A DNA stretch of 64,000 nt from assembly GCA_963930775.1 (NCBI GenBank), contig OZ005689.1, positions 2,356,001 through 2,420,000 on the forward strand, written 5' to 3'. Positions within the stretch are counted from its first letter, which is position 1. Each line of letters begins with the position of its first letter. Shown piece by piece: positions 55,018 to 64,000 of the stretch. The notes beneath the pieces were generated by a model. That model did not search any database. It was not told the DNA's origin and saw nothing but the letters and a program-made list of their open reading frames with translations. This DNA is from Cliona cf. orientalis (taxonomy: Eukaryota > Porifera > Demospongiae > Clionaida > Clionaidae). A program made the position numbers and the translations under genes.

Positions 55018-57475
55018 ATGTTATCGAATCGAGTGAAACTTCCGTCTTTAACCTGCAAGAAAAGTCATGAAGATTTTACCATTAGGTTCGTGGGAAACGC
55101 TATGCTAATTTATGGGCCTGGCTTCTAGTCTCGTGGCCCAGCCCCCTTAAACGCACTACCTGGCTTCATGGCTTTTCCACAAAACTTTGAATTTTATGCA
55201 GCTACCAAACTAGTTACAAAAGAGACTATTACCCAAAGAAGTTGGTGATGAAGGTACACCAGAGGCCTGCATCGGTGTACAGAAAGCACAACCCTCAACC
55301 AAGACAGGTCTTTCTACTGCGACGAATGTTCAATGAGGTAAGTTTATACGATTCCAGAAGAATGCAAAATCTGCAGTAGCTGACCACTTATTAAACATAG
55401 CCATTATTATTATGCATGTCCATACCATTAATAATAATGCTCATATTCAAGCTTTGTAGAGAGAGTGGGTTCATGCAACTTGCAAGGCTATACCTTGAAA
55501 AATTGCGAATCCAGGGCACAATTAATTTTTAGAATTTAATTATTATTATTCTATTATATTCTAGCTATTGAGTTATAGTCTGTATTTAATAATTTTTCGT
55601 ACACAATCTCAGCCTGTATGCAATGTGTGGACCAAGCCACACAGTCCTCCTGTTGCTGCTACTGACGGTGGTGCTCCTCCAAAGAGCTGTGCCCAGCACT
55701 CCTACCAGTCCCCCATGGCCACTGGACACCCTAACTTTGCCAGGAAACCAACTCGATTCGGATCAAACAAGTCCAAGCCAAAGTGTACTCTTGGAATTGG
55801 TAAGTTATTATTATGATAATAATTATACTGTGCTCTTAATGGCAACTCCCTGAAGAGCGTCCTCCCTGAGATTGCCATCACCATGACAGTGCCTCCAAGC
55901 CTATTAATTTTACCTATTTGTCAGTACAAAAATTAATTTAAGCCTTAGGATGCTATAGCTAATCCCTCCACCACCCCCACCCCCACCCCCCCCCCCCACC
56001 CCACTTTTCAGATTTTATCATCTCATGATATAAAATCCTTAGAGTTATGTAAAGTGGCAGCAAGGATGGCTATACACATAATTAACTTTGGTGCAACTAA
56101 TAATATTATTATTAAGGGGACAGCTGGTACGGTTAGTATCTAAAAGGGGAAAATTTTCTAAAAAAGGTAACCCCATCCTCCCCGCACCTTCCGAGCTCTA
56201 GGCTGGAACGTTGGTCAGGGTGAACTGCGGACATTACCGCAGCCAGTTAGGTTTCTGTGTCACAGCCACAGGGGACCGAAGTCAGCCTATGGTGGAGTTA
56301 CAGACTTTATCCAGGATGAGGGGGTATTCAAGGGAGGGCCTGGGCATATGCCATATATGCCCAGGCCCTTACGCCAGTTTTCAGCTGACGTCTAGCCCCC
56401 GATACCGCATGCCAGAATTTGCTATTTATTGAGCTGGGACGGGTGGTGACAAAACGCGTATGGGTTTCAATGTCTACCGCATACCGTTGTACGTCACCGG
56501 AAGTAATTAAGGGCTATGAATATCATTAACCCCACCATAAGTATCTCGGTAACGGTAATAGCTATTGAGCTGGAATAAAAACCAAAACGTAGCACATAAG
56601 CAGATGAATGCAGCTATTATGGTCCTGAGCATGCTACTATACGTCTAGACTATGTCAGTGCTCACAGAGCATGATTCTATGCAAATGCATGTCATATCAA
56701 AAGAGAATGGAAGGACTGAGTCTATGATGCTTTTGGACAATAATATTCAGCTAGCACTGCATGAATGAATGTATTCGAAGCCCTAGCTCCATCCACAATA
56801 ATAATTCTAAGCTTGAGCAATTATATTATTATTATGCATTCACCAGCATCCACAGAGTACTGATCCACATAATAGTATTATATATTATTATTGTCATACT
56901 TCTATATACCCATAACTTTAATATAATTTTAATATGTACAGTTCCAGCTGTTAACATCCTTGGAGATCATGTGACTAGAGAAAGGACTGGTACATCTCAG
57001 ACTCCAGAACCACTCAGCATGGACATCAAAGGAAAGAAAAGGATCATCAGTGCGGCTTATGGTATAATATAATTTTATTAATTTTACTATACACATCATG
57101 ATATATAGCTATTAGTGAGTGATAATGCCTATTATTATTAAGCAATCAGTAAGCAATAGCTACAAAGTACACACACATTAAAGGCCACTCAAAATAATTA
57201 TTCGCATGCACACACACTCGATCTCTCTTATACGCATACATACTCTCACACATTATCATATACCTAATATAATAATACACATACATACGCACACTCTCTC
57301 ATACAATGTCATAATTATACACAACAATGTCATGTACTTTCTCTCACCAACACACTGTCACAATAATACATACGCTCTCTTCACAAATACACAAACATTC
57401 ACTCTCTCTCCCTCTTGAACACTCTCTCTCTCTCTCTCTCTCTCTAACACACAATTCACAGCTCTCTCTCTCTTG

Positions 57476-57516
<41 letters not shown>

Positions 57517-57854
57517 TCTCTCTCTCTCTCTCTAACACAGTGTTAGACCAGCAGCTTCCCCAGTTCAGGGCGCTGGAGGACATGAAGACTCGAGCCAATG
57601 GCAGTTTGGACTTCTACCTCTCTCATGCCATCAAGAAGCCGTCACGACGCAAACTCATCAACACTCACCCAACCAGTTTGACCGGGTCTAGCATAAAGGT
57701 GAAGGCGAAGGAGGAACTGTGCTCCCTTAAGCAACCTGTTGGTGGTTGTGCATTGCCCAGAAACCACAATAATACAGGGAGAGCTAGAGAGATCAGTTTC
57801 ACTGTCCAACAACCCACAAGGGGCAGTAGACTACCACAGCTATCTCAGAGATAG
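55018..57854 (+). CDS. Five-exon gene of unknown function, basic Tyr-rich N-terminal region
   Basis: Exons 55018-55085, 55202-55337, 55613-55799, 56942-57061, 57541-57854 (TAG) join in phase to 274 codons with consensus GT-AG sites. The product starts MLSNRVKLPSLTCKKSHEDF, then YQTSYKRDYYPKKLV and VYRKHNPQPRQVFLLRRMF, continues through a Pro/Ser/Lys-rich middle (KPHSPPVAATDGGAPP, NFARKPTRFGSNKSKPK), and ends with a helical stretch (LDQQLPQFRALEDMKTRANG) and a basic tail. No enzymatic domain, signal peptide or membrane segment. The SYxxSYKRDYYPKK style resembles short tyrosine/lysine motifs of ciliary microtubule-associated proteins, but that is a guess. It starts 258 bp after COG8 on the same strand. 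Long CT and CA microsatellites fill the end of intron 4. Confidence 0.75.
56138..56253 (+). repeat. Dispersed repeat shared with the end of the window
   Basis: TATCTAAAAGGGG, then GGTAACCCCATCCTCCCCGC and CCTTCCGAGCTCTAGGCTGG through CGCAGCCAGTTAGGTT, matches 63856-64000 with few changes. It may extend to about 56370, where GGCCTGGGCATATGCC pairs with its inverse. Intron 3 of the preceding gene. Nature unknown; possibly a SINE or an element fragment. Confidence 0.7.
57416..57538. repeat. CT and CA microsatellites
   Basis: Runs of (CT)n at 57422-57446 and 57517-57533 and (CA)n at 57479-57511, just upstream of the exon acceptor at 57541. Confidence 0.9.
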
Positions 57855-57951
57855 ATATTAAATTACAATAACTATCGTACAGTCCATAATTCATGTATTC
57901 TGAATTATAAACTTCATTCATTTCTAGCGGTATGTATGATATATAGCTAGG

Positions 57952-58302
57952 CATAGGCGGCGGAACAGGGGGGGCAGGGGGGGCACTCGCCCCCCCACTT
58001 TCAGAGATGGGGGGGCATTGCCCCCCCAAAATCCAAGCCAGAGATATCATAAAGTAGCTACTTTTCACAACAAATATACCAAAATACCTACAAAAGCTGC
58101 CTAGAATAGCTTCAAGAATCGATCACAGTGCACAATTTCCACCATTTCTTTGTTTCTGGCAGTAGCAGCACCACCGAGTGACACGAGTGACCTTTGAACT
58201 TCAATTAAGGGGGTGTGTCCCCAAAAATTTCGCGCGCGCTTCGCGCGCAATTGTTAATGTTTGCCCCCCCCCCCCAGTCAAAGCTTCCTTCCGCCGCCTA
58301 TG
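57952..58302. mobile_element. CATAGGCGGCGGAA-family element, copy 3 (intact)
   Basis: Ends CATAGGCGGCGGAACAGG and CCTTCCGCCGCCTATG, flanked by CTAGG on both sides (57947 and 58303). G runs near the left, C run near the right, and TTCGCGCGCGCTTCGCGCGC between. The body matches copy 1 at 1881-2381 without the nested insertion. It begins about 100 bp past the stop of the five-exon gene. Confidence 0.88.
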
Positions 58303-59171
58303 CTAGGTGATGCTAAGAGCTAGCCTTGATCAGCATGGTTGATTTGACATGCTCTCTATCTAGATGCAGAGCTTACAAGCATAAGACCCAAGAGTGTACT
58401 CTTCGTAAGATATTATATGGACTAATTTTAATAAGAGTAGCTATTGGAATGCACAGGGAGGTAGACCAGAGCTCTGTATACGGCCAGAGAAGTCCATACA
58501 CTATGTCATGCTTATTATTAATTTTAGCACTTGTCCATTAAAGCTTAATTCTTTAAAATTTCAAAAACAAGGCCTATTACACATTGTCAAATAATGCAAT
58601 GACATCACTGCATCATTAAAAAACCATTTAAATTGTGACATATTCAGTAATAATTTTGCGTTCAATCAAGTTCATCTCTCCTCCAGTATTGCGTCCATTG
58701 ATTCCTTCAATTTTACTCTTTCTTTTTATCCATCGAAAGCGAGAGAGATATCTATTTATCAGTGCCGAACCATTTCAGCTCCAAAAACTCCATCATACAA
58801 CCAACCTGAGATGTTATCAGTTTCCACAGCCAGTTCAATTTCGTACGTTGATAATCTTTAGACTCCAAAAATGAACGAGCCACTGTGCATTAGACTGTAC
58901 ACACGTACATCCAGGGCAGACTTGAGAATCAAGTCTGAGCATAGGCCACTGTCAACGATCCGGGCCTCCAGACGAGGGTCTCAAATTATTCGAATTTTCT
59001 TGCGCACTCTAGCTGTGGACAGTTGTTGATCTGCTTTTGTTGCTTGGCTCTCAGGTATAACTTCGAGTCTTTTGTTTGATGGTACCAAGTTCTTATAATA
59101 AGCAATCTGTTATCATATCATGCATGAAGCAACCTACCAAGATGTCATGATCGATGTATCGTCATAATTAT
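58303..59171. other. No gene recognised
   Basis: A frame at 58635-58874 follows a CTCCTCCAG acceptor-like site but has no recognisable domain; left uncalled. Confidence 0.4.
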
Positions 59172-59522
59172 ATTGGGCTATTCCAGAAGACAAGGATACA
59201 CCCCTGTTGAGGAAATAAATTACATCTGTATGGGTAAAAAAAAACTGGCCAAATTAATTGTATCTTGATGGAATTTTGACGAGAAATAATTATATCTGAT
59301 GGTGAATTTTCATGAAATTGATTGTGTCTGATGGTTATTTCCTCCTTTTATTAGTTGTCCGATGATAACTTAAATTTGTCTGAACATAGGTCACAAACTT
59401 GAAATAGACCTGACCTAATTTATCCCGTTAATTTAATATGTCTGGACCATCAAAATACCGGGCCAGATTGTTCCCGAGTCAACAGGGATGTATCATCATT
59501 AAAATTAATAGAATAGCCCATT
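59172..59522. mobile_element. TGGGCTATTC inverted-repeat element
   Basis: TTGGGCTATTCCAGAAGAC with ATACACCCCTGTTGA at the left is mirrored by TCAACAGGGATGTATCATC ... GAATAGCCCA at the right. About 350 bp, non-coding. Confidence 0.75.
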
Positions 59523-60321
59523 TTTATACTGGGAGAAGAGGGGGTCTAAAGTGTACGAGTGCAAAAGGAAAGGTAGTCGCCGACTCTCAAAAACGACTGC
59601 ATGATGTTGATCGAAGTATACACGTACAAGTGTGTACGTGTAGATGGTGCTTTCAGTCCATTCGTGATGATGGCAGTGCTGGACTGTAGTTTGTCGACTC
59701 CCAGTAGGTACAAAAGATAGAAATAAGGCCACTCCAAATCAATTAGTTGTTCCCATCCCCCCTTGATTTCCGCCCGCATGTATTTCCATCAGCACCAGCA
59801 CAATACAACTGGATTGCTGAACTTATGAAGTTATGATTTTGACGACCATTTCCAGCCTCCCGACCGCATCAGTTTTTTGGCTCAGGGGGTGATGAGAACT
59901 AATTATTAGGCTAATAGTGAATACAATTTGTAATCATGTCGGAAGATAAATTTAAAATGTTGTGGTTAACGCTCCTGGGCCACTCTAATTCCCCTCCTCC
60001 GGCGACCTGCAGGTGGCCCAGGCCTAGGCTAGCTATTAATATCTTTTTACTTATCTGTACCTTGCATGCACGTTTAGAACTGCACTCTCCTCACGAAGGA
60101 AGTGGGTGGAGTAAGTATAATTATGCGCGTGCAGATAATTTTACGCGCATGCGTAATCGGCTTCACAAAGATAAACAAACACGCCCATTTTTTTCAAGAC
60201 AAAAATTAATATGAGTGCTCCATACGAGAAAAGGATCTGTAAAAGATTAATTCAAAAGTAACTCGACACCACTGTAAGTGATTATCACATATTTGGCATT
60301 GCTTCCGTGATAAAGGACTGG

Positions 60322-63042
60322 ATGCTGCTTGCTCCTTCCCTCTTTCTAACTGAAAGTGATCAAAAGGAGATAGCTCAAAATTTCCAAGATAACTACTATT
60401 TTCAGAAGAAAGAGGCTTTAATCAGATGGCGCTTTAATACTAAGGACGGCCCAGAGCCCCCCACTTATCGGGCTCTTATTAGGATATTTTGCTTTGAAAA
60501 CCAAATTGATATTGCTGAAAGAATTGCTGAATATTGTGGTTCTAACGAGCCACCTGTGCACATTCAGATGTTTGATAGACTCAAATGGTACCTCTTAGAA
60601 TGCTATCGCTGCATACAACATCCTTTCTTTTTACAATTACCGAGTAGATTAATGCCCTCATTTCCAAAATCCAGTAAACTTGAATTTTTGGACCTCATTT
60701 TGCACAAAGCTCATATGAATGAACGTCAAATGCAGACTGGAAGTGCACATTCAACGTTGCATGTAATCAACCTTCACATTGCTTTAACAAAAAGTAAGCA
60801 AGAGAAGCGATTGCTAGTGTATTTTGAAGGGATTGCTGGGTCTGGCAAGACCACTTTGGCTTGGTATATTAGTAGAGAATGGGCAGAAAAGAGGATCTTG
60901 AGACATTACCAACTTCTCATTCATATTCAGATGAACGATCCCAAAGTACAATCAGCCAGGTACTTGAAAGATCTCATTCCTAATCCTGATGATAATAAAG
61001 TGCTTCAGAAGGAAATAACTGAGGCAATAACTGGCATGAAAGGTCGAAATGTCTGCTTTCTCTTGGATGGGTTAGACGATGCTCCAACATCATTGCTAGA
61101 CTTTTTACTTGTCGAATTAATCCAAGGAAAGTTGGGTGGGCAATTGCTTCCTGATCTTAGCTTCATATTGATGTCGAGACCTGATTCACGTGTAACGAAG
61201 AGACTGGAGTCAGTTCTTACTTCTCGTGTAGTCATAGCTGGATTCAACCGAGAAGCTATGGATCAGTTTTTTGACTGTAGTTTAGGCACCAAAAGTAGCA
61301 AGAGACGAAAACTCATAGAAAAATTTGCCCTCAATCCACAATTAGAGGGACTATGCAGTCTTCCTATTAATGCAGTAATCATGTCATTTCTAATTCAGTT
61401 TATTGAAGGGGATGATAATATTATACCAACCACACAGACGGACCTTTATAAGCCACTGATTAGTCATTTTTTGTCACGACATCTAGACCAATATTTTCCC
61501 GAATTGGATGTTACAGTAGAAGACTTGCACAAAGATTTTCCACTCGAAATTAGTGAGCCTTTTGATAAGGTTTGTTGCTTAGCCTACTCCTCATTACGCA
61601 AAAATAAACATCTATTTAGCCCAAAAGAAGTTGGAATCAGTGGAAGCAGTGTGGAAGTAAGGGATGTATTTGGTTTTCTTCAAGTCTGTCCACAGATAAC
61701 TAAGTTTGGCAGGAAGCGTTATTACAGCTTTGCTCATCTATCGCTGCAAGAGTTTCTAGCTGCTGTGCACGTGTCAAAAATGAGCAAAAATTCCCAAACT
61801 ACTGCCATAAATGAATTTTTGAGCAAGAGTCCTCGGAGCCAAATGATCCCTTTCTATGCAGGCCTTACTGATTTGTCAAACACAAAAGCTTTACAAGTCC
61901 TATTGGAAGCATTGCCATATACTGTAGATAGTGAGACCATAATGAGGCAAATCTCCGAAGAAAAAGGTGACCCACAGCAAATGGCTCTTGCTCTTTTTAA
62001 TAGTCTCTTTGAAAGTCAAAATAAGGAACTCTTGAAATTGTCAGAAACAGACTTGCCTGTCGATAAAAAAGTCCAGAAAGGTATTAGGGACCTGCATAAG
62101 GATTCAAACTTTACACCGCAAACATGCCAGATACGTTGTTTGTTGCTCCACGGTTTGCCACTTACTCCCCTAGATTGCTTATCTTTGGGATACTACATCA
62201 ACAATAAGTCATGTATGCCGATAATGGAATCATATATTATATCATTTGACTTTGTTTGCTGCTCACTCAATCATACAGGAATAAATATACTATTCACGGA
62301 GTTAAAAAGGAACATTAGCCAGCGAACTACAGTAAGAGTACAGCTAATAATGACTGCCAACAAATTAAACAGAGAATCACTGCTTTCCCTGAAAGAACTT
62401 TTGCAAGGACAATCGAACGTTGAGGGTATTGCATTATGCAATTGCTTTCAGCCATCGATTATCAACATTGGTTTTGCCCTAAAGTGTCTCATTGAAGGGC
62501 TTTCAAATAACTCTTCCTGTGGCTTTATCGATTTGTCTGCAAACCACTTCAATTCTTCACATATTCATTACATTATTTTATTGCTTCGATACTGCCCCCA
62601 GATTTACTGGCTTGAACTTAAGGAATATGACTTAAGTGGAGTGATGCCACTGTTTAGTAAAGCAGTAGCGATGACCGACCTACATACTCTAGATTTGAGT
62701 TATTGCAACATATCTGATACAGATTTGATCATACTGGGGAAGGCAATCTGTGGAAATAATTCCCTACACCATTTGAGCATTCTTTACAATTCATTCACCC
62801 ATAGAGGCTTAAGTAACTTTCTAAGATTGTTCGTGGAAACTCTCTCATTCCTGGGATTTTTGGGTATATGCCTTAAACTTAATGATGAGCAATTGTCAAT
62901 TTTGAAGCAAATCAATTCTTTTCGAACTCTGCTAGGACTCCCTAATCTTTGCACTAAGACAATCAAGGATACATTGTCTTTATCAGCGTTAATGTCAATG
63001 TTGCAGCTAGAACAACTTCGTAAAACTAAGCACAGGAAATAA
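60322..63042 (+). CDS. NLR-type innate immune receptor: death-fold, NACHT, leucine-rich repeats
   Basis: Single exon, 906 codons from the first in-frame ATG (60322); the frame is open to 60262, so an upstream exon ending near 60273 (ACT|GTAAGTG) is possible. Residues ~1-80 look like a death-fold domain (PPTYRALIRIFCFENQIDIA, AERIAEYC). NACHT ATPase: Walker A GIAGSGKTTL (~171-180), Walker B FLLDGLDD (~246-253), sensor ILMSRPDS (~281-288), then winged-helix features and FAHLSLQEFLAA (~470-481), typical of NLRs. C-terminal leucine-rich repeats: FIDLSANHFNSS, LHTLDLSYCNISDTDL, LHHLSILYNSFTHRGL (~735-835). NLRs of this layout sense intracellular danger and signal by oligomerising; demosponges carry large families of them, many with death or CARD domains. 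The ligand is unknown. No second NLR in the window. Confidence 0.92.
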   Translation: MLLAPSLFLTESDQKEIAQNFQDNYYFQKKEALIRWRFNTKDGPEPPTYRALIRIFCFENQIDIAERIAEYCGSNEPPVHIQMFDRLKWYLLECYRCIQHPFFLQLPSRLMPSFPKSSKLEFLDLILHKAHMNERQMQTGSAHSTLHVINLHIALTKSKQEKRLLVYFEGIAGSGKTTLAWYISREWAEKRILRHYQLLIHIQMNDPKVQSARYLKDLIPNPDDNKVLQKEITEAITGMKGRNVCFLLDGLDDAPTSLLDFLLVELIQGKLGGQLLPDLSFILMSRPDSRVTKRLESVLTSRVVIAGFNREAMDQFFDCSLGTKSSKRRKLIEKFALNPQLEGLCSLPINAVIMSFLIQFIEGDDNIIPTTQTDLYKPLISHFLSRHLDQYFPELDVTVEDLHKDFPLEISEPFDKVCCLAYSSLRKNKHLFSPKEVGISGSSVEVRDVFGFLQVCPQITKFGRKRYYSFAHLSLQEFLAAVHVSKMSKNSQTTAINEFLSKSPRSQMIPFYAGLTDLSNTKALQVLLEALPYTVDSETIMRQISEEKGDPQQMALALFNSLFESQNKELLKLSETDLPVDKKVQKGIRDLHKDSNFTPQTCQIRCLLLHGLPLTPLDCLSLGYYINNKSCMPIMESYIISFDFVCCSLNHTGINILFTELKRNISQRTTVRVQLIMTANKLNRESLLSLKELLQGQSNVEGIALCNCFQPSIINIGFALKCLIEGLSNNSSCGFIDLSANHFNSSHIHYIILLLRYCPQIYWLELKEYDLSGVMPLFSKAVAMTDLHTLDLSYCNISDTDLIILGKAICGNNSLHHLSILYNSFTHRGLSNFLRLFVETLSFLGFLGICLKLNDEQLSILKQINSFRTLLGLPNLCTKTIKDTLSLSALMSMLQLEQLRKTKHRK

Positions 63043-63290
63043 GCAATGATTTTGTTTACAGTGAATACCTTGAGTAGAAAAGCAAAGACGGTTAATTTAA
63101 TTGTTATACTTCTGAATCACTATTTATAGTTATTTATATTTCTGTTATTCATAGTACAGTGTCACCATGTGTGATGGTACGTGTATAATAATACTGAATA
63201 ATTATCAATTTTGACATCATTTTGATGATTAAATTTGGTTAGTGCTTTTGAAACCACAGGAGAAGTATAGTATTATTCCACATATCCCCA

Positions 63291-63597
63291 CTATGATTGT
63301 AACTTCCACTTGTCAATGAAACAATAATATTTATTCTCGTTGATTTTCACCCATGTAGCTACAAAAGCTTTCAAGAGGAGACTATAACTGCATTCATCAG
63401 CAAGCTCCAAGGCTCTGTCAATGGCTTCTTGTATCATAAGTCCATAATAATTGGTCTTCTTTGCCATCTCAACAACCGCAGCAACCACATCACTTACAGC
63501 ACTCTCAGTAGCTTTAATTAATTCTTAGCAGCTTTCTCAGCATCACTTTTGGTGGTCAAGTCCAAATCAATGATTACTAAACAATCTCCTTCATCAC
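63291..63597 (-). pseudogene. Frameshifted fragment of an unrecognised helical protein
   Basis: Minus strand, GDCLVIIDLDLTTKSDAEKA runs to a TAA at about 63523; shifting one base (AAGAATTAATT for an expected AAGGAATTAATT) continues ELIKATESAVSDVVAAVVEM ... YYGLMIQEAIDRALELADEC ... LLLKAFVATWVKINENK and stop. Predicted Ala/Glu-rich helices. Family not recognised; a sequencing error could also explain the shift. Confidence 0.4.
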
Positions 63598-63855
63598 ATC
63601 ATATTGTACTGGTGGATACCTCTTTCATCACCATGCTAAAGTCTTGCTAGCATAGCTACATGTAAATTGAAAGTGAAAGATGATGTCGGACAGTTTCTAT
63701 TTTCAACCCATTCTGCGCACCCATGCAATATAGCTAACATGGACATGGACATGGACACTCACTGCTACTGAATATGATGCCCTATTGTGGCGAGATACGA
63801 AGCTTGGAACTGCCACTGTGTTACCTTCGGTGTTCTTTGACCATCCTTGTATATA

Positions 63856-64000
63856 TTATCTAAAAGGGGGGGAAATAATAGTGATTCTAATGAAAGAAAA
63901 AAAATTGTACTGGTAACCCCCATTCTCCCCGCACCTTCCGAGCTCTAGGCTGGAACGTTGGTCAGGGTGAACTGCGGACATTACTGCAGCCAGTTAGGTT
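63856..64000 (+). repeat. Dispersed repeat, second copy, cut by the window end
   Basis: Same sequence as 56138-56253, with about 30 bp of extra AT/poly-A sequence after TATCTAAAAGGGGG. Continues beyond the window. Confidence 0.7.

Noticed and set aside
1-64000. CRISPR array, tRNA, rRNA or bacterial operon
   Set aside because: Repeats are either tandem minisatellites or inverted-repeat transposons; no cloverleaf or rRNA core was noticed, and spliced animal genes exclude a bacterial origin.

Overview
The window is animal nuclear DNA: AT-rich, intron-rich, GT-AG introns often under 100 bp, no operons or ribosome binding sites, and many short terminal-inverted-repeat elements. Gene content fits an early-branching animal, most likely a demosponge: a death-fold/NACHT/LRR receptor in one exon, a NF-kappaB/IkappaB-style ankyrin gene, kynureninase, a Golgi COG subunit and filamin-type repeats. 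The sponge assignment is inference; no marker gene settles it.

Layout. 0-5 kb: minisatellite, then repeat elements, including a small element nested in a larger one. 5.4-5.8 kb: a small acidic gene on the minus strand. 5.8-10.6 kb: no gene recognised; a fold-back element (8839-10551) carries a 1 kb TTAA-flanked element inside its right arm. 11.1-12.6 kb (minus) and 35.9-37.1 kb (plus): two inverted copies of an unrecognised gene whose protein repeats one ~75-residue domain. 17.6-23.2 kb: ankyrin-repeat gene, with a decayed, transposon-split exon just upstream and a second copy of the 1 kb TTAA element 28 bp past its stop codon. 26.9-30.2 kb: a defective kynureninase copy plus the broken first exon of a COG8 copy. 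31.1-33.7 kb: one long filamin-repeat exon with a stop and a frameshift. 38.1 kb: an orphan third copy of the kynureninase last exon. 43.0-48.9 kb: complete 12-exon kynureninase (minus), head to head with complete 10-exon COG8 (49.3-54.8 kb, plus). 55.0-57.9 kb: a 5-exon gene of unknown function. 60.3-63.0 kb: NLR-type receptor. 63.3-63.6 kb: a frameshifted gene remnant. The window ends inside a dispersed repeat.

How the pieces relate. Kynureninase and COG8 share a ~460 bp intergenic region that probably works as a bidirectional promoter; that whole block (kynureninase + promoter + COG8 exon 1) was copied ~19 kb away, and the copy decayed by loss of kynureninase exons 3-8 and an insertion into COG8 exon 1. 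The NLR and the ankyrin gene are both innate-immunity type genes. Much of the rest is non-autonomous DNA transposon sequence in at least a dozen families, several present two to four times in the window, so insertion order can be read directly. All homology calls were made by eye from memory of protein families; no search or alignment was run.
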